Counted from the stretch's first letter, positions 16,492 through 25,633 are shown. The stretch is 64,000 nt of DNA from Coriobacteriaceae bacterium (GCA_025993015.1 DAJPFV010000001.1:1922001-1986000); one strand, 5' to 3'. Numbers and translations: made by a program. The notes: generated from the sequence alone by a model not told the origin.

Positions 16492-17592
16492 ATGGATTTG
16501 CTGATTGATATTCTGCTCGACGCCGGCAAGGACACGCTCTCGCTGGCGCCGTTTTTGTTGGTGACGTATCTTGCTCTCGAGACACTTGAGCACGTTGCGG
16601 GCGACCGCGTCAACGGCGCTATCAAGCGCGCCGGCGCTGCGGGTCCCGTGGCTGGCTCGCTGCTGGGCATTGTGCCGCAGTGCGGATTTTCGGCCATGGC
16701 AGCAACGCTGTACGCCGGCCGTGTCGTGACGCTGGGCACGCTGGTCGCCGTGTTCCTCTCGACCTCCGATGAGATGCTGCCGCTGTTGCTCGCCGAGCAG
16801 GTGCCCGTGCAGACCATGGCGATGCTTTTGGCTTCGAAGGCACTGATCGCGCTGGTCACGGGCTTTATCGTGGACGCGGCTATCCGCGGCCTTCGTCGTA
16901 ATTCCCGCGCGCATGCGGCGATTCGCCGTACCGTGCTGGGGACCGCTGCCAATCCGGCTCATGTGAACTGCGCGCACGACGACCATACCGGGGGCGACAT
17001 CATTGATGAAGTGGCCGAGGCGGGCGTGAGCGCCGACCACATCCACGAGTTGTGCGAGCGCGACCATTGCGGTTGCGATGATGATGAAGATGAACACGAG
17101 CGCGACCACGGACACAGCCATGACCACGGTCACGCAGGCGAGCATGAGCACCACCACGGCCATGGGCACGACCACGGTCACTCCCACGAAGGTGCGCCCG
17201 TCCTGTCGATTATCCGCAGCGCGATCTCGCACACCGTGCAGGTTTCGGTTTTTATTTTCCTGGTGACGCTGATTCTAGTTGCCGTGCTCGAGACCTTCGG
17301 AGAGTCCGCGATCGAGCAGTTCCTGCGTGGCAACGAGACGCTCGCCGTCTTGGGCTCGGCACTCGTCGGCCTGATCCCCAACTGCTCGGCCAGCGTGGTC
17401 ATTACGCAGCTGTACCTGGAGGGCGCGCTACAGCTGGCGCCGATGCTCGCCGGCACGCTCATTTCCGCCGGCGTGGGCTATCTTGTCCTGTTCCGCACCA
17501 ACCGCAGCGCTCGTGAAAACGCCGTGTTCCTGGTCATGATGTACGTCATCGGCGCCGGCTGGGGCCTTATCCTATCCGCCTTCGGCCTCTAA
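16492..17592 (+). CDS. ArsP_2-type 10-TM heavy-metal exporter with His-rich loop
   Basis: 366 residues with two homologous membrane halves, each holding a conserved Pro-Cys-(Gly/Ser) site: GIVPQCGFSAMAA and GLIPNCSASVVIT. The halves are joined by a hydrophilic loop (about residues 160-233) dominated by His, Asp and Glu (HGHSHDHGHAGEHEHHHGHG). This matches the putative arsenic efflux/manganese transporter family. The His loop points to a divalent cation such as Zn, Ni, Co or Mn. No ArsR-type operator was seen in front of it. A strong terminator follows. Confidence 0.85.
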   Translation: MDLLIDILLDAGKDTLSLAPFLLVTYLALETLEHVAGDRVNGAIKRAGAAGPVAGSLLGIVPQCGFSAMAATLYAGRVVTLGTLVAVFLSTSDEMLPLLLAEQVPVQTMAMLLASKALIALVTGFIVDAAIRGLRRNSRAHAAIRRTVLGTAANPAHVNCAHDDHTGGDIIDEVAEAGVSADHIHELCERDHCGCDDDEDEHERDHGHSHDHGHAGEHEHHHGHGHDHGHSHEGAPVLSIIRSAISHTVQVSVFIFLVTLILVAVLETFGESAIEQFLRGNETLAVLGSALVGLIPNCSASVVITQLYLEGALQLAPMLAGTLISAGVGYLVLFRTNRSARENAVFLVMMYVIGAGWGLILSAFGL

Positions 17593-17600
17593 GTAGGCCT

Positions 17601-17677
17601 AAAAAATGGGCTTCAAATAGCCATGCTCGGCGCCTGCGCAATGCGGCGACGCATGGCATTTTGAAGCCCGTTTTTTG
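17601..17677 (+). terminator. Terminator after the His-rich exporter gene
   Basis: GGGCTTCAAA and CCATG pair with CATGG and TTTGAAGCCC around a GC-rich tip, and TTTTTT follows. Confidence 0.85.
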
Positions 17678-17718
17678 TTGAGCCATGGATTCCGAGCGCT
17701 CACACCGCGCAAAACAAA

Positions 17719-17755
17719 AAGGTAGATTTCCGGGCATGTCCCGAAAATCTACCTT
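17719..17755 (-). terminator. Terminator of the leftward HdeD-yaiI pair
   Basis: AAGGTAGATTT and AAATCTACCTT pair around a CGGGCATGTCCCG tip. On the minus strand it is followed by a TTTTGTTTTG run directly after the yaiI stop. Confidence 0.85.
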
Positions 17756-17757
17756 GG

Positions 17758-18240
17758 TTAGCGCAGCAGCTCGGTGAGGTTGCGCTTAAAGCGGGCCCGG
17801 TCTTCGCTGGTAAATGCCGCCGGACCGCGAGTGCGACCGCCGGCGCGGCGCACCTTCTTTTCCTCGTGGCGAATAAACAGTTGCATGTCGATGGTCGCCT
17901 TATCGTAGACGCGCCCGCGCACGCCGATGGCGGCGGCATCGCGCCCGAGCACCATGCTCGCCAAGCCAATGTCCTGCGTCACGACTACATCGCCCGCCTG
18001 CAGGCGTTCGACAATGGCAAAGTCGGCGCTGTCGGCGCCCACGCTCACATCGAGCGTCGTGACCCAAAATCCGCGTCGCGCATGCTCGACGTCGCGCGGA
18101 TCGTCGCGGCGAATGTGGCGTTCCAGGTTCTGTGTGCTGTTGCCGGCGATAACGACGGCGACGCCCGCCCGCCGCGCGCAGTCAATCGACTCGCGCGTGA
18201 CCGGGCAGGCGTCTGCATCAATAAAGAGCGTTCGCGGCAT
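17758..18240 (-). CDS. YaiI/YqxD family protein (DUF188, UPF0178)
   Basis: 160 residues with the family hallmarks: FIDADACPVTRESIDCARR at the N-terminus, VVIAGNSTQN, then VVTQDIGLASMVLGRDA and a closing RARFKRNLTELL. The fold is related to PIN-like nucleases, but no activity is established. The start codon abuts the stop codon of the HdeD-type gene with no gap, so the two are translated from one mRNA. Confidence 0.93.
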   Translation of the reverse strand: MPRTLFIDADACPVTRESIDCARRAGVAVVIAGNSTQNLERHIRRDDPRDVEHARRGFWVTTLDVSVGADSADFAIVERLQAGDVVVTQDIGLASMVLGRDAAAIGVRGRVYDKATIDMQLFIRHEEKKVRRAGGRTRGPAAFTSEDRARFKRNLTELLR

Positions 18241-18843
18241 CTAGTGCACCAGTTTGCCAAATTGAATAGCGCGAACAATCAGCGTTACGCCAAACACCAG
18301 CAGTGCGGCGCCGCTAAAGATGACGAGCATCTTGGCCGACCACAGCGGATAGATAAACACGAACATGCCGGCGATGATGGAGAGCGCGCCGCTCAGGATG
18401 GCGAGGGCACGGTTGGACGAAAGCTCGGACTCCAGAATGGACATGACACCTTCGACGATCCAGCCAAAGCCGGCCACGATAACCACCATCGTGGTGAGCG
18501 TCGCGGTCGAGAAGGCCTGGTTGCGCAGGATTATGACGCCGCCCAAGATAATGAGTAGGTTGGAGATGATGCTCGTCACGCGCCAGCCGGTGGGCAGCAG
18601 TGGCTCAAAAATGGCAGTGAACAGTCTGATGGCAGCAGTGATTACAAAGTAAAAACCCAGGACAGTCGTCAAAAAGACGAGGGACTTGGCGGGTGCAAAA
18701 AGCAGCGCGATACCAGCAATGAGCGCTAAGACGCCCGTGATGGCGTAAATCCAGCGTACGGCCTTGACGGCTTTGCCCGCCATGCTTTTCTCGTCAAATC
18801 CAAACTGGCTCGATTTTTGGTCATCGTTCTTAAAGATGCCCAT
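18241..18843 (-). CDS. HdeD/DUF308 family membrane protein
   Basis: 200 residues. After a polar N-terminus there are six closely spaced hydrophobic segments in three helix pairs, the DUF308 repeat pattern (for example ALIAGIALLFAPAKSLVFLT and LIILGGVIILRNQ). HdeD in enterobacteria is linked to acid resistance; a role here is unknown. ATG 18843 follows GAAAGGAGACATT, and the upstream ATG (18879) has no ribosome-binding site. It is the first gene of a two-gene operon with yaiI. Confidence 0.88.
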   Translation of the reverse strand: MGIFKNDDQKSSQFGFDEKSMAGKAVKAVRWIYAITGVLALIAGIALLFAPAKSLVFLTTVLGFYFVITAAIRLFTAIFEPLLPTGWRVTSIISNLLIILGGVIILRNQAFSTATLTTMVVIVAGFGWIVEGVMSILESELSSNRALAILSGALSIIAGMFVFIYPLWSAKMLVIFSGAALLVFGVTLIVRAIQFGKLVH

Positions 18844-19078
18844 AATGTCTCCTTTCCGTGCGGCGTAAGCCTTGATCATTACGACCAGTATCGCCTAAAG
18901 GCGCTGGCGTATGGGTCGGGGAGGGCGGAACGTAACCCAAAGGCCCCGAATTGTTTCCGTTGTTCCCCACGTCGCGATTTTCTATTCAACAGGTGTAGAA
19001 CATTGCAGCCCTGTTCGTTATTGCCTACGTTTTAGGTTAGATTTTCCTAAGAACAATTGCCCGAAATTGGGGGTCCCT

Positions 19079-19750
19079 ATGAACGAAGCAGTTCCCGCAG
19101 CGCCGGTAAGCGCTGAGTCGATGGCAAAGCAGGGTTGCGAAAAGCTCGGCTTGGACGCGTTTGATGCGTTGGTTCGCTGCGCCCGCACGTGCCGTCGCTT
19201 TGACGAGTCCATGCGCGTGCCGCGTGAGCTTTTGCTTGAGCTGGCGGAGCTGGCGCACCTGACTCCCTGTGGTGCCAATGCTCAGCGTCTGCGTTTTCAT
19301 GTGGTAAGCGGTGCAGAGGACTGCGCGCGTGTATTTGACGAGCTTGCATGGGCCGGTGCGCTCAAGGATTGGCCGGGTCCCGATGAGGGCGAGCGCCCGA
19401 CCGGCTACATCGCGATTCTTGCCGAGCGCGCCGTTCCGGGTAAGCCCGCCGCTCCTATTACTGAGGTCGACACGGGCATTGCCGCGCAGACGATGATGCT
19501 CGCCGCCCGCAGCGCCACGCCCGAGGTGGCTGCCTGCATGTTCAAGGCCTTTACGCCCCACGCGATCGATGCCATGGGGCTCGATAGCGACAAGTATGAG
19601 CTCAAGCTGATCATGGCGTTTGGCGTTCCGGCCGAGACGCAGGTGATCGATGCGATCGATTCCAACCCCGACGGCTCAATTAATTACTGGCGCGACGAGG
19701 CGCAGGTGCACCACGTACCCAAGCGCCCGCTTGCCGACGTACTGGTGTAG
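19079..19750 (+). CDS. Nitroreductase family protein
   Basis: 223 residues. It contains the FMN-binding nitroreductase pattern: RCARTCRRFDE (Arg cluster near residue 40), LTPCGANAQRLRFHVV (SGxNxQ-like site) and VDTGIAAQTMMLAARSATPEVAAC in the helix that lines the flavin. The family reduces nitro groups, quinones or flavins with NAD(P)H in homodimers. ATG 19079 is chosen because homology begins there; the upstream extension is Arg-rich and unlike the family. The ribosome-binding site is weak (GGGGG). Confidence 0.88.
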   Translation: MNEAVPAAPVSAESMAKQGCEKLGLDAFDALVRCARTCRRFDESMRVPRELLLELAELAHLTPCGANAQRLRFHVVSGAEDCARVFDELAWAGALKDWPGPDEGERPTGYIAILAERAVPGKPAAPITEVDTGIAAQTMMLAARSATPEVAACMFKAFTPHAIDAMGLDSDKYELKLIMAFGVPAETQVIDAIDSNPDGSINYWRDEAQVHHVPKRPLADVLV

Positions 19751-19780
19751 CTGAGCGTCACCGCGGTGTGATCCGGCGGT

Positions 19781-19817
19781 AAACCACCACAAAGGTACCT
19801 GTCCCCTTTGCGGTGGT
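19781..19817. repeat. Palindrome family 1, copy 1
   Basis: CCACCACAAAGG and CCTTTGCGGTGG arms around TACCTGTCCC, 31 bases after the nitroreductase stop and 16 bases before the next gene. One arm base differs from the other copies. Confidence 0.85.
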
Positions 19818-19832
19818 GCGAGGGGAGGACGT

Positions 19833-20375
19833 GTGGCAGATTTGTATTTGGTGCGGCATGGGCAGACTGAGCTCAATGTGCAGAACATTTTGCAGGGTGG
19901 GCACGATTCGCCGCTTACGGCGCGCGGGCGCGAGCAGGCGCTGGCGACGCGCGCGGCGTTTGAGGCGCGTGGCGTGACCTTTGACCGTGTGTATTCCTCG
20001 CCGTTGGGCCGGGCGCGGCATACGGCTGAGCTAATTGCTGGTGAGGGCCGCTCGATAGAGCTGGTCGATGACCTGCGCGAGTGGCATTTGGGCTCGCTGG
20101 AGGGTACATCAAATCGCGAGATGCCGCCGCAGCCCTGGGGTGATTATCCGGTGGCCTTTGGTGGCGAGTCTGAAGGCGAGCTCCAGTCGCGCATGGTCGC
20201 GGCGCTGTCCCACATCATGGCCAGGCCGCAGCACGACTGTGTGCTGGCAGTCTCCCACGGCTCTTCCTGCCAGGAGTTTCTTGAGTATGTGACTGGCAGG
20301 GGAGAGCTACCCGACAACGGTGCCGTGCTTCATTTTGGCTATTGCGACGGTGCGTTTTCGCTCCTTGATTGGTAA
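19833..20375 (+). CDS. Histidine phosphatase (phosphoglycerate-mutase-like)
   Basis: 180 residues. Residues 2-10 hold the catalytic LYLVRHGQTELN with the phosphorylated His, and AVSHGSSCQEF near the end supplies the second His. The size fits the small CobC/GpmB-like phosphatases. The start is a GTG (19833) behind GAGGGGAGGAC. It ends 17 bases before a second phosphatase gene with about 35 percent similarity by eye, probably a tandem duplication. Substrate unknown. Confidence 0.9.
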   Translation: MADLYLVRHGQTELNVQNILQGGHDSPLTARGREQALATRAAFEARGVTFDRVYSSPLGRARHTAELIAGEGRSIELVDDLREWHLGSLEGTSNREMPPQPWGDYPVAFGGESEGELQSRMVAALSHIMARPQHDCVLAVSHGSSCQEFLEYVTGRGELPDNGAVLHFGYCDGAFSLLDW

Positions 20376-20392
20376 CGAACGAAAGGACCCCT

Positions 20393-21028
20393 ATGAATAA
20401 AGACCTGTATCTGGTTCGTCATGGGCAGACAATATTCAACCTTAAGCGCATTATTCAGGGTTGGAGTGACTCGCCGCTCACGCAGCTGGGATGCGACCAG
20501 GCGGCGCGTGCCGGCATGTTCTTACGTGCGCGCGGCATTGAACCCGATCATGCCTACACCTCCACACTTCATCGCACCGAGCAGACTATCGCCAACCTGT
20601 GGCCGGGCTTGGCGTACGAGCGCCTGGACGGTCTGCGTGAGTGGTTCTTTGGCGACTTTGAGGCCGAGCGCGTGATGCTTATGCCCGAGCGCCCGTGGCG
20701 AGATTTCTATCGTCAGTTTGGCGGCGAGGGCCAGATGCAGGTGCGCGAGCGCATGGCGGCGACGATAACCGATCTTATGCGACGTCCGGACCACGAGTGC
20801 GTGCTCGCGGTGAGCCACGGTTCGGCTATCAAGGAGTTTTTGGACCACGTGCGGGGCGCGGCGGCCGACGAGCGCGAACGCGTGCCGGGCAACTGCTCAG
20901 TGCTGCATTTTGCGTTTGACGATGCGGCCGATACGTTTGAACTGGTCGAAGTCTTTACGCAGGAAGACTACGCGCGCGAGCTGGGGCTTGAACCGCTCGT
21001 GGCTACTGCGGGTCCGCAGCGCGGATAA
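20393..21028 (+). CDS. Histidine phosphatase, tandem paralogue
   Basis: 211 residues, beginning with LYLVRHGQTIFNLKRIIQGW and holding AVSHGSAIKEF near residue 145. It shares the order of motifs with the preceding gene and extends 30 residues further at its C-terminus. ATG 20393 follows CGAAAGGACCCC; an in-frame start at 20369 would overlap the previous gene. The pair is probably co-transcribed and ends at the hairpin 21076-21112. Confidence 0.9.
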   Translation: MNKDLYLVRHGQTIFNLKRIIQGWSDSPLTQLGCDQAARAGMFLRARGIEPDHAYTSTLHRTEQTIANLWPGLAYERLDGLREWFFGDFEAERVMLMPERPWRDFYRQFGGEGQMQVRERMAATITDLMRRPDHECVLAVSHGSAIKEFLDHVRGAAADERERVPGNCSVLHFAFDDAADTFELVEVFTQEDYARELGLEPLVATAGPQRG

Positions 21029-21075
21029 CGCGAGCGCGGCGGCACGGGTCGTCGGCATAACTTCTCGACGCAAAA

Positions 21076-21112
21076 GGGGCGGAGATGCATGTACCTGCTG
21101 CATCTCCGCCCC
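21076..21112. terminator. Bidirectional hairpin between convergent genes
   Basis: GGGGCGGAGATGCA and TGCATCTCCGCCCC form a perfect 14-pair stem. It is flanked by AAAA on the left and a T-rich run on the right, so it can serve both directions. Confidence 0.85.
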
Positions 21113-21157
21113 CTGTTTGTTGGGCTGCCGATTTTTGTGCTGGACGGTCTGGTCTTG

Positions 21158-21838
21158 CTAGAACCGCGCGACCTGGTGCGTGAGCAGACCCGTCGGAACC
21201 TGCGCCGCGCCGCCGCTGACCTGCGCGGCGGGGAAGAGCGCAGCTACGGCAAAGTTGAACGGCTCTTTGCCCGTGTAGGTGCCGGCGGCACGTGCATCGT
21301 CGGCCAGGAGCTGTGATGCCTCGACTAGTGCGACAGCGTAGGCAGGGTCGTCGGCCAGTGCCGGCTCCGGCGCCTGGTCGAGCATGGCGCGGATGGCCCC
21401 GACGGCGTCCTCGCGCTTGACCTCCCACACGCGGTGCGTAATGCCGGCGGGGTCGGTGACGGCATAGAGTGAAGCGCCCTCTTTTGCGGCGCCGAGGATG
21501 ATATCCATGACGGGAGAGGCTTCGTAGACAAGCGTTACGGGACGGGGCTGTACCTTGAGGTCGGCGATTGCGCGCGCAGCGGCGGTCGTATCGGCGGCAA
21601 CCGCGTCGCCGCCCGCCAGCGCACCAACCGGGCAGATCGCCACGACACCCGTCACACGTCCCGGCTCGCCCGAGCATTCGTACACGTAATACGCCGCACC
21701 CGGGTCCTTGAGCATCAGACCATCGGCAAGGGCTCCGCGCAGAGCATCGTTGCCGCTCAGGATGCTGCCCATTGCAGGCAGCGCCTCGAGCACGCGGTCC
21801 TGAGCCGGGCGGATGCAGGGAAACGGAAGTGCTTTCAT
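21158..21838 (-). CDS. DUF1015-like protein, shortened and degenerate
   Basis: 226 residues. The start LPFPCIRPAQDRV, the middle (AYYVYECSGEPGRVTGVVAICP, then GITHRVWEV) and the end (EPFNFAVAALFPAAQV) follow the order of DUF1015 proteins, which include SbnI-like kinases of about 400 residues. The motif normally reading DGHHRYETA is here DDPAYAVALVEA, so the conserved His pair is lost, and the C-terminal half is absent. It may be a regulatory or dead paralogue. The call rests on motif recall; a profile search would settle it. Confidence 0.6.
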   Translation of the reverse strand: MKALPFPCIRPAQDRVLEALPAMGSILSGNDALRGALADGLMLKDPGAAYYVYECSGEPGRVTGVVAICPVGALAGGDAVAADTTAAARAIADLKVQPRPVTLVYEASPVMDIILGAAKEGASLYAVTDPAGITHRVWEVKREDAVGAIRAMLDQAPEPALADDPAYAVALVEASQLLADDARAAGTYTGKEPFNFAVAALFPAAQVSGGAAQVPTGLLTHQVARF

Positions 21839-21877
21839 GGGCGGTCCTAACGCACGAGTCGGTTTGTTCGCGGCTTA

Positions 21878-23098
21878 TTATGCCCCAACTTGGCCGCTCG
21901 CGTCCCAGAGCACGTTATCGGCGAGCGCGATTAGCACCTGCTGACAACGAACGATATCGGCGTGGGGCACATATTCGTTGGGCTTGTGCGCGAGCGCGAG
22001 CGACCCGGGACCGTAGCTCATGCAATTGCGGTTACCTGTCTTGCCGGCAATGACGGCGGTGTCGGTGTAGCCGGTAAAGAAGCCGACGGTCGTGTCCGCG
22101 TCCGTCACGTCATCGGCGGCACGCTTGAGCGCTGCTAGAAGGGGAGAGTTCGGGTCGCGCTCGATGGCGGGGCGGTCGCCCGTCACGGTGTAGCTGCCAT
22201 GGCAACCGGGGACCGCGGCTTCGGCGCCGGCGATGGCCAGCTCTACCATGCGCTTCGCGGCGGCCGTATCGGTCGGAGGCGTCAGACGCATGTCGACCCA
22301 GACTTTGGCGCGGTCGGGCACGACATGGGGGCGATATCCGCCCTCGATTTGGCCAAACGTGATGGTCGAAGGCCCCAGCTCATTATGCACGGGCAGCGCC
22401 GCAAATGCGCGGCGAAGCGAGCACACGGCCTCGGCCATGGCGGCGACGGCATCCGCGCCCTTCCAGGGCTGGCTCGCATGCGCCGTCACGCCAGCCATTT
22501 CAATCTCGAACCACGTACGCCCCTTGTGCGCCACCTGGATCTGTCCGTCGGTGGGCTCGGTGTCCAGCATCCATTCGCGCGAGCCGACCCAGCCAGCATC
22601 GATCGCGGCCTCTGAGCCGCGCATAAAATCTTCCTCGTCGACCGAGCAGATGAGCGAAAAGCCGCGACGCGGCAGCGCGCCATCCGCCACCACGCGCTCG
22701 AGCGTATGGACCAGCGCGGCAATGGCGCAGGCCAGGCCACCCTTCATATCGCAGGCACCACGGCCGTAGAGCTTATCGTTGCGCACGATCGCTCCGAGCG
22801 GCGGAATGTCCGCGTCCCAGCCATCGCCCAAGGTGACGGTATCCAAATGGCAGATGTAGACGAGCCGTGGCTCGTCGCTTTGGCCCGGCACGGTGACCAT
22901 TAGATTGCGGCGTCCGGGGAGTACTTCGTGCTCTGCAATCTGCACGGCATCGAGTACCGGATAGCTCAGCTGCGCCAACCGTTCCTCAACCAACGCTTTG
23001 ATATAGCGCTCAATCTCGTCCTCATACGCACCCGGGTCTGAACTGTCGATCCGCACGAGCCCTTGCGTAAGCCGCCAAGCAAAATCTGTATCAACCAT
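21878..23098 (-). CDS. M20 family metallopeptidase (ArgE/DapE-like)
   Basis: 406 residues. It has YICHLDTVTLGDGW, GRGACDMKGGLAC and SVDEEDFMRGS, the metal and catalytic sites of M20A enzymes. A dimerisation domain begins near AHKGRTWFEIEMAGVTAHAS, with a conserved His. It resembles ArgE/DapE-type deacylases, but the substrate is open and no dap or arg genes are nearby. ATG 23098 is chosen because the family homology begins there; the upstream frame is unlike the family. It is separated from the DUF1015-like gene by 39 bases and may share its transcript. Confidence 0.88.
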   Translation of the reverse strand: MVDTDFAWRLTQGLVRIDSSDPGAYEDEIERYIKALVEERLAQLSYPVLDAVQIAEHEVLPGRRNLMVTVPGQSDEPRLVYICHLDTVTLGDGWDADIPPLGAIVRNDKLYGRGACDMKGGLACAIAALVHTLERVVADGALPRRGFSLICSVDEEDFMRGSEAAIDAGWVGSREWMLDTEPTDGQIQVAHKGRTWFEIEMAGVTAHASQPWKGADAVAAMAEAVCSLRRAFAALPVHNELGPSTITFGQIEGGYRPHVVPDRAKVWVDMRLTPPTDTAAAKRMVELAIAGAEAAVPGCHGSYTVTGDRPAIERDPNSPLLAALKRAADDVTDADTTVGFFTGYTDTAVIAGKTGNRNCMSYGPGSLALAHKPNEYVPHADIVRCQQVLIALADNVLWDASGQVGA

Positions 23099-23182
23099 AG
23101 GCACCTCACAGATAGTTAGGTCAACATACAGATTGTATGCCAAGAAGCGGCTCAGTGCATTTAATGGAGCGCTCACAAAAAT

Positions 23183-23212
23183 GGGGGCGCCTCTCGTGCG
23201 AAAGGCGCCCCC
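23183..23212 (-). terminator. Terminator of the serC-serA unit
   Basis: GGGGGCGCCT and AGGCGCCCCC pair around TCTCGTGCGAA. On the minus strand a CATTTTTGTG T-run follows, 64 bases past the serA stop. Confidence 0.8.
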
Positions 23213-23275
23213 GCGGGCATTCAATGTCAGCGACGGGCAGGCCACATGGGGAACTGCCCGTCAGGTCAGTCGGCG

Positions 23276-24439
23276 CTACTTGATCACGCGCACGCGATAC
23301 ATCGACGGAATCTGCTTGAGCGCCTCGATGGTGCTGCTGTCTAGGTGTTCGTCGGTGTCGAACATGGTGTAGGCGTTCTCGCCGGCGGACTCGTTGGTCA
23401 TACGCTGCACGTTGGCGTTGTCCTTGGCCAGGATGGCCGTGATCTGGCCGATCATGTTGGGCACGTTGGCATGCAGGCAGGCAATGCGGCTTGCAGCGCG
23501 CGCCTTGCCCATGCTGCAGGCGGGGTAGTTGACGCTGTGTGCGATGTTGCCGTTCTCCAGGTAATCCTTGAGCTCGCTGATGGCCATGTCGGCGCAGTTG
23601 GCCTCGGCCTCGCCGGTGCCGGCGCCCGAGTGCGTGGTGATAAACGTATTGGGCATCTTGACCGTCTTGGGCGTGGCGAAGTCGCAGCTAAACCAGCTGA
23701 GCTTGCCCTCGCGCAGGGCGGCGTCGACGGCGTCCTCGTCAATGATGGTTTCGCGCGCGTAGTTGATGAGCACGGCGTCCGGTGCCAGCAGGTTAATCTG
23801 TTCGGTGCTGATCATGCCGATGGTGTCGGCCTTGCTGGGCACGTGCACGGTGAGGTAGTCGCAGCCGCGGCAGAGATCCTCGAGCGTGCCCACGCGCTGC
23901 ACCTCGCGGCTCAGCACCCACGCGTGCTCGACGGAAATGAACGGGTCGTAGCCGTAAACGTCCATGCCCAGATCGACGCAGGCGTTGGCGACCTTGGAGC
24001 CCACGTTGCCCAGGCCGATGACACCGATGCGCTTGCCCTTGAGCTCGCGGCCCACAAAGGCCTTCTTGGCCTTTTCGGCATCGACCTGAATCTCGGGGTC
24101 GTCGGCGTTGTCACGCACCCAGTTCATTGATTGCACCACGCCGCGGCTCGAGAGCACCAGCATGCCTAGGACGAGCTCCTTAACGGCGTTGCTGTTGGCG
24201 CCGGGGGAGTTAAAGACGACGACGCCCTTCTTGGCGTACTCCTCGACGGGGATGTTGTTGACGCCGGCGCCGCAGCGGGCGATGGCGCGGATGCCCTCGG
24301 GCAGCTCGTAGCCGTGCAGGTCGGTCGAGCGCATCAGAATGGCGTCGGCCTCTTCGGCGGTGCTCACAAACTCGTAGCCCTCACCAAACTCGACCTTGCC
24401 GTCTTTGGTGATGTCGTCGATGGTTTTGATCTTGCGCAT
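23276..24439 (-). CDS. serA: D-3-phosphoglycerate dehydrogenase
   Basis: 387 residues. The NAD-binding site is GVIGLGNVGSKVANACVDLG, with catalytic Arg, Glu and His in the usual D-2-hydroxyacid dehydrogenase positions (RCGAGVNNIP and FITTHSGAGTGEAEANCADM). A C-terminal ACT domain (RIACLHANVPNMIGQITAIL) allows feedback control by serine. The length fits the short PGDH class. It catalyses the first step of serine synthesis, acting before SerC, whose gene lies 69 bases upstream in the same direction. Confidence 0.94.
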   Translation of the reverse strand: MRKIKTIDDITKDGKVEFGEGYEFVSTAEEADAILMRSTDLHGYELPEGIRAIARCGAGVNNIPVEEYAKKGVVVFNSPGANSNAVKELVLGMLVLSSRGVVQSMNWVRDNADDPEIQVDAEKAKKAFVGRELKGKRIGVIGLGNVGSKVANACVDLGMDVYGYDPFISVEHAWVLSREVQRVGTLEDLCRGCDYLTVHVPSKADTIGMISTEQINLLAPDAVLINYARETIIDEDAVDAALREGKLSWFSCDFATPKTVKMPNTFITTHSGAGTGEAEANCADMAISELKDYLENGNIAHSVNYPACSMGKARAASRIACLHANVPNMIGQITAILAKDNANVQRMTNESAGENAYTMFDTDEHLDSSTIEALKQIPSMYRVRVIK

Positions 24440-24508
24440 GAAAAACTCCTTAGCAGGTTTGGTTTAAACAGGTGGTTTGAAGTGGCTGGTCGGCCCGCGG
24501 GTTGCGGG

Positions 24509-25633
24509 CTAGTTAGATCGCGGGCTCAAACTACGCTGCGTTTCGAAGTCCTTCATGTACGAGGTCAGTGCCTGCACATCTTCCATGGTTACGGCGTTGT
24601 AGACGCTGGCGCGCATGCCGCCCACCAGGCGATGGCCCTTGACGTTTTGAATCTGGTGCTCGGCCGCGCCTGCGACAAAGGCGGCGTCGAGGTCGGCATC
24701 GCCGGTACGGAACGTGACGTTGGCGATGGAGCGGCTGTCCTCCTGCGTGGTGCCGTGGAACAGCTCGCTGTGCTCGAGCAGGTCGTAGAGCAGGTTGGCC
24801 TTGGCCCAGTTGCGCTCGGCCATGGCGGCAAGTCCGCCGGTCTCCTCGACCCAATGGAACACCTTGCCGCACACGTAGATGCCAAAGGTGTTGGGCGTGT
24901 TGAGCATGGAGCCCTTGGCGGCCTGGGCCTTAAGGTCCATGTACTGCGGTGTCTGCGCAAAGGCGGGGCCGTCGGCGATGAGGTCGTCGCGCACGATAAC
25001 CACGGTCACGCCCGCGGCGCCGGCGTTTTTCTGAGCGCCGGCGTAGATGAGCCCGTAGCGCTCGACGTCGAGCGGCTGCGACAGAAAGCAGCTCGAGACA
25101 TCTGCGACCAGCGGTACGTCGCCGCAAGCGGGCAGCTCGTGGTACATGGTGCCAAAGATGGTGTTGTTCTGGCAGATGTAAACGTAGTCGAGCCCGTCGC
25201 CCGCGGCCTCGGCGGCAATGCGCGCGTTGATGTCGGCCATGTCGGGGATGCGGTCGAAGTTGGTGTCCTCGGAGCTCGCGAGCAGCACGGCCTCGCCGTA
25301 CTTGTCGGCTTCTTTGTATGCCTTGTTGGCAAAGTTGCCGGTCACGACGTAGCCGGCGCGGCCGCGGCGCATGAGGTTCATCGGGATGCCCGCAAACTGT
25401 AGCGTGGCGCCGCCCTGCAAAAATAGGACGTGGTAGTTGTTCGGGATGCTCAGCAGGCGACGCAGGGTTGCCTCGGCGTCGTCGATGATCTGCTGGTACA
25501 TGCTAGATCGATGGCTCATCTCGAGCACGGACATGCCGCAACCGCGGTAGTCCATCATCTCGTCGGCGATCTCGGCGAGCACGCTTGTGGGCAGTGCGGC
25601 CGGGCCAGCTGAGAAGTTGTGCACACGTGCCAT
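24509..25633 (-). CDS. serC: Phosphoserine aminotransferase
   Basis: 374 residues of the class V PLP aminotransferases. It starts with VHNFSAGPAALP, carries GMSVLEMSHRS, and holds the PLP-binding Lys in IYAGAQKNAGAAGVTVVI (around residue 205). The C-terminus has KGHRLVGGMRASVYNA with the conserved Arg that binds the phosphate or carboxylate. It converts 3-phosphohydroxypyruvate to phosphoserine with glutamate. It is co-directional with serA; no serB is seen in this window. Confidence 0.96.
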   Translation of the reverse strand: MARVHNFSAGPAALPTSVLAEIADEMMDYRGCGMSVLEMSHRSSMYQQIIDDAEATLRRLLSIPNNYHVLFLQGGATLQFAGIPMNLMRRGRAGYVVTGNFANKAYKEADKYGEAVLLASSEDTNFDRIPDMADINARIAAEAAGDGLDYVYICQNNTIFGTMYHELPACGDVPLVADVSSCFLSQPLDVERYGLIYAGAQKNAGAAGVTVVIVRDDLIADGPAFAQTPQYMDLKAQAAKGSMLNTPNTFGIYVCGKVFHWVEETGGLAAMAERNWAKANLLYDLLEHSELFHGTTQEDSRSIANVTFRTGDADLDAAFVAGAAEHQIQNVKGHRLVGGMRASVYNAVTMEDVQALTSYMKDFETQRSLSPRSN

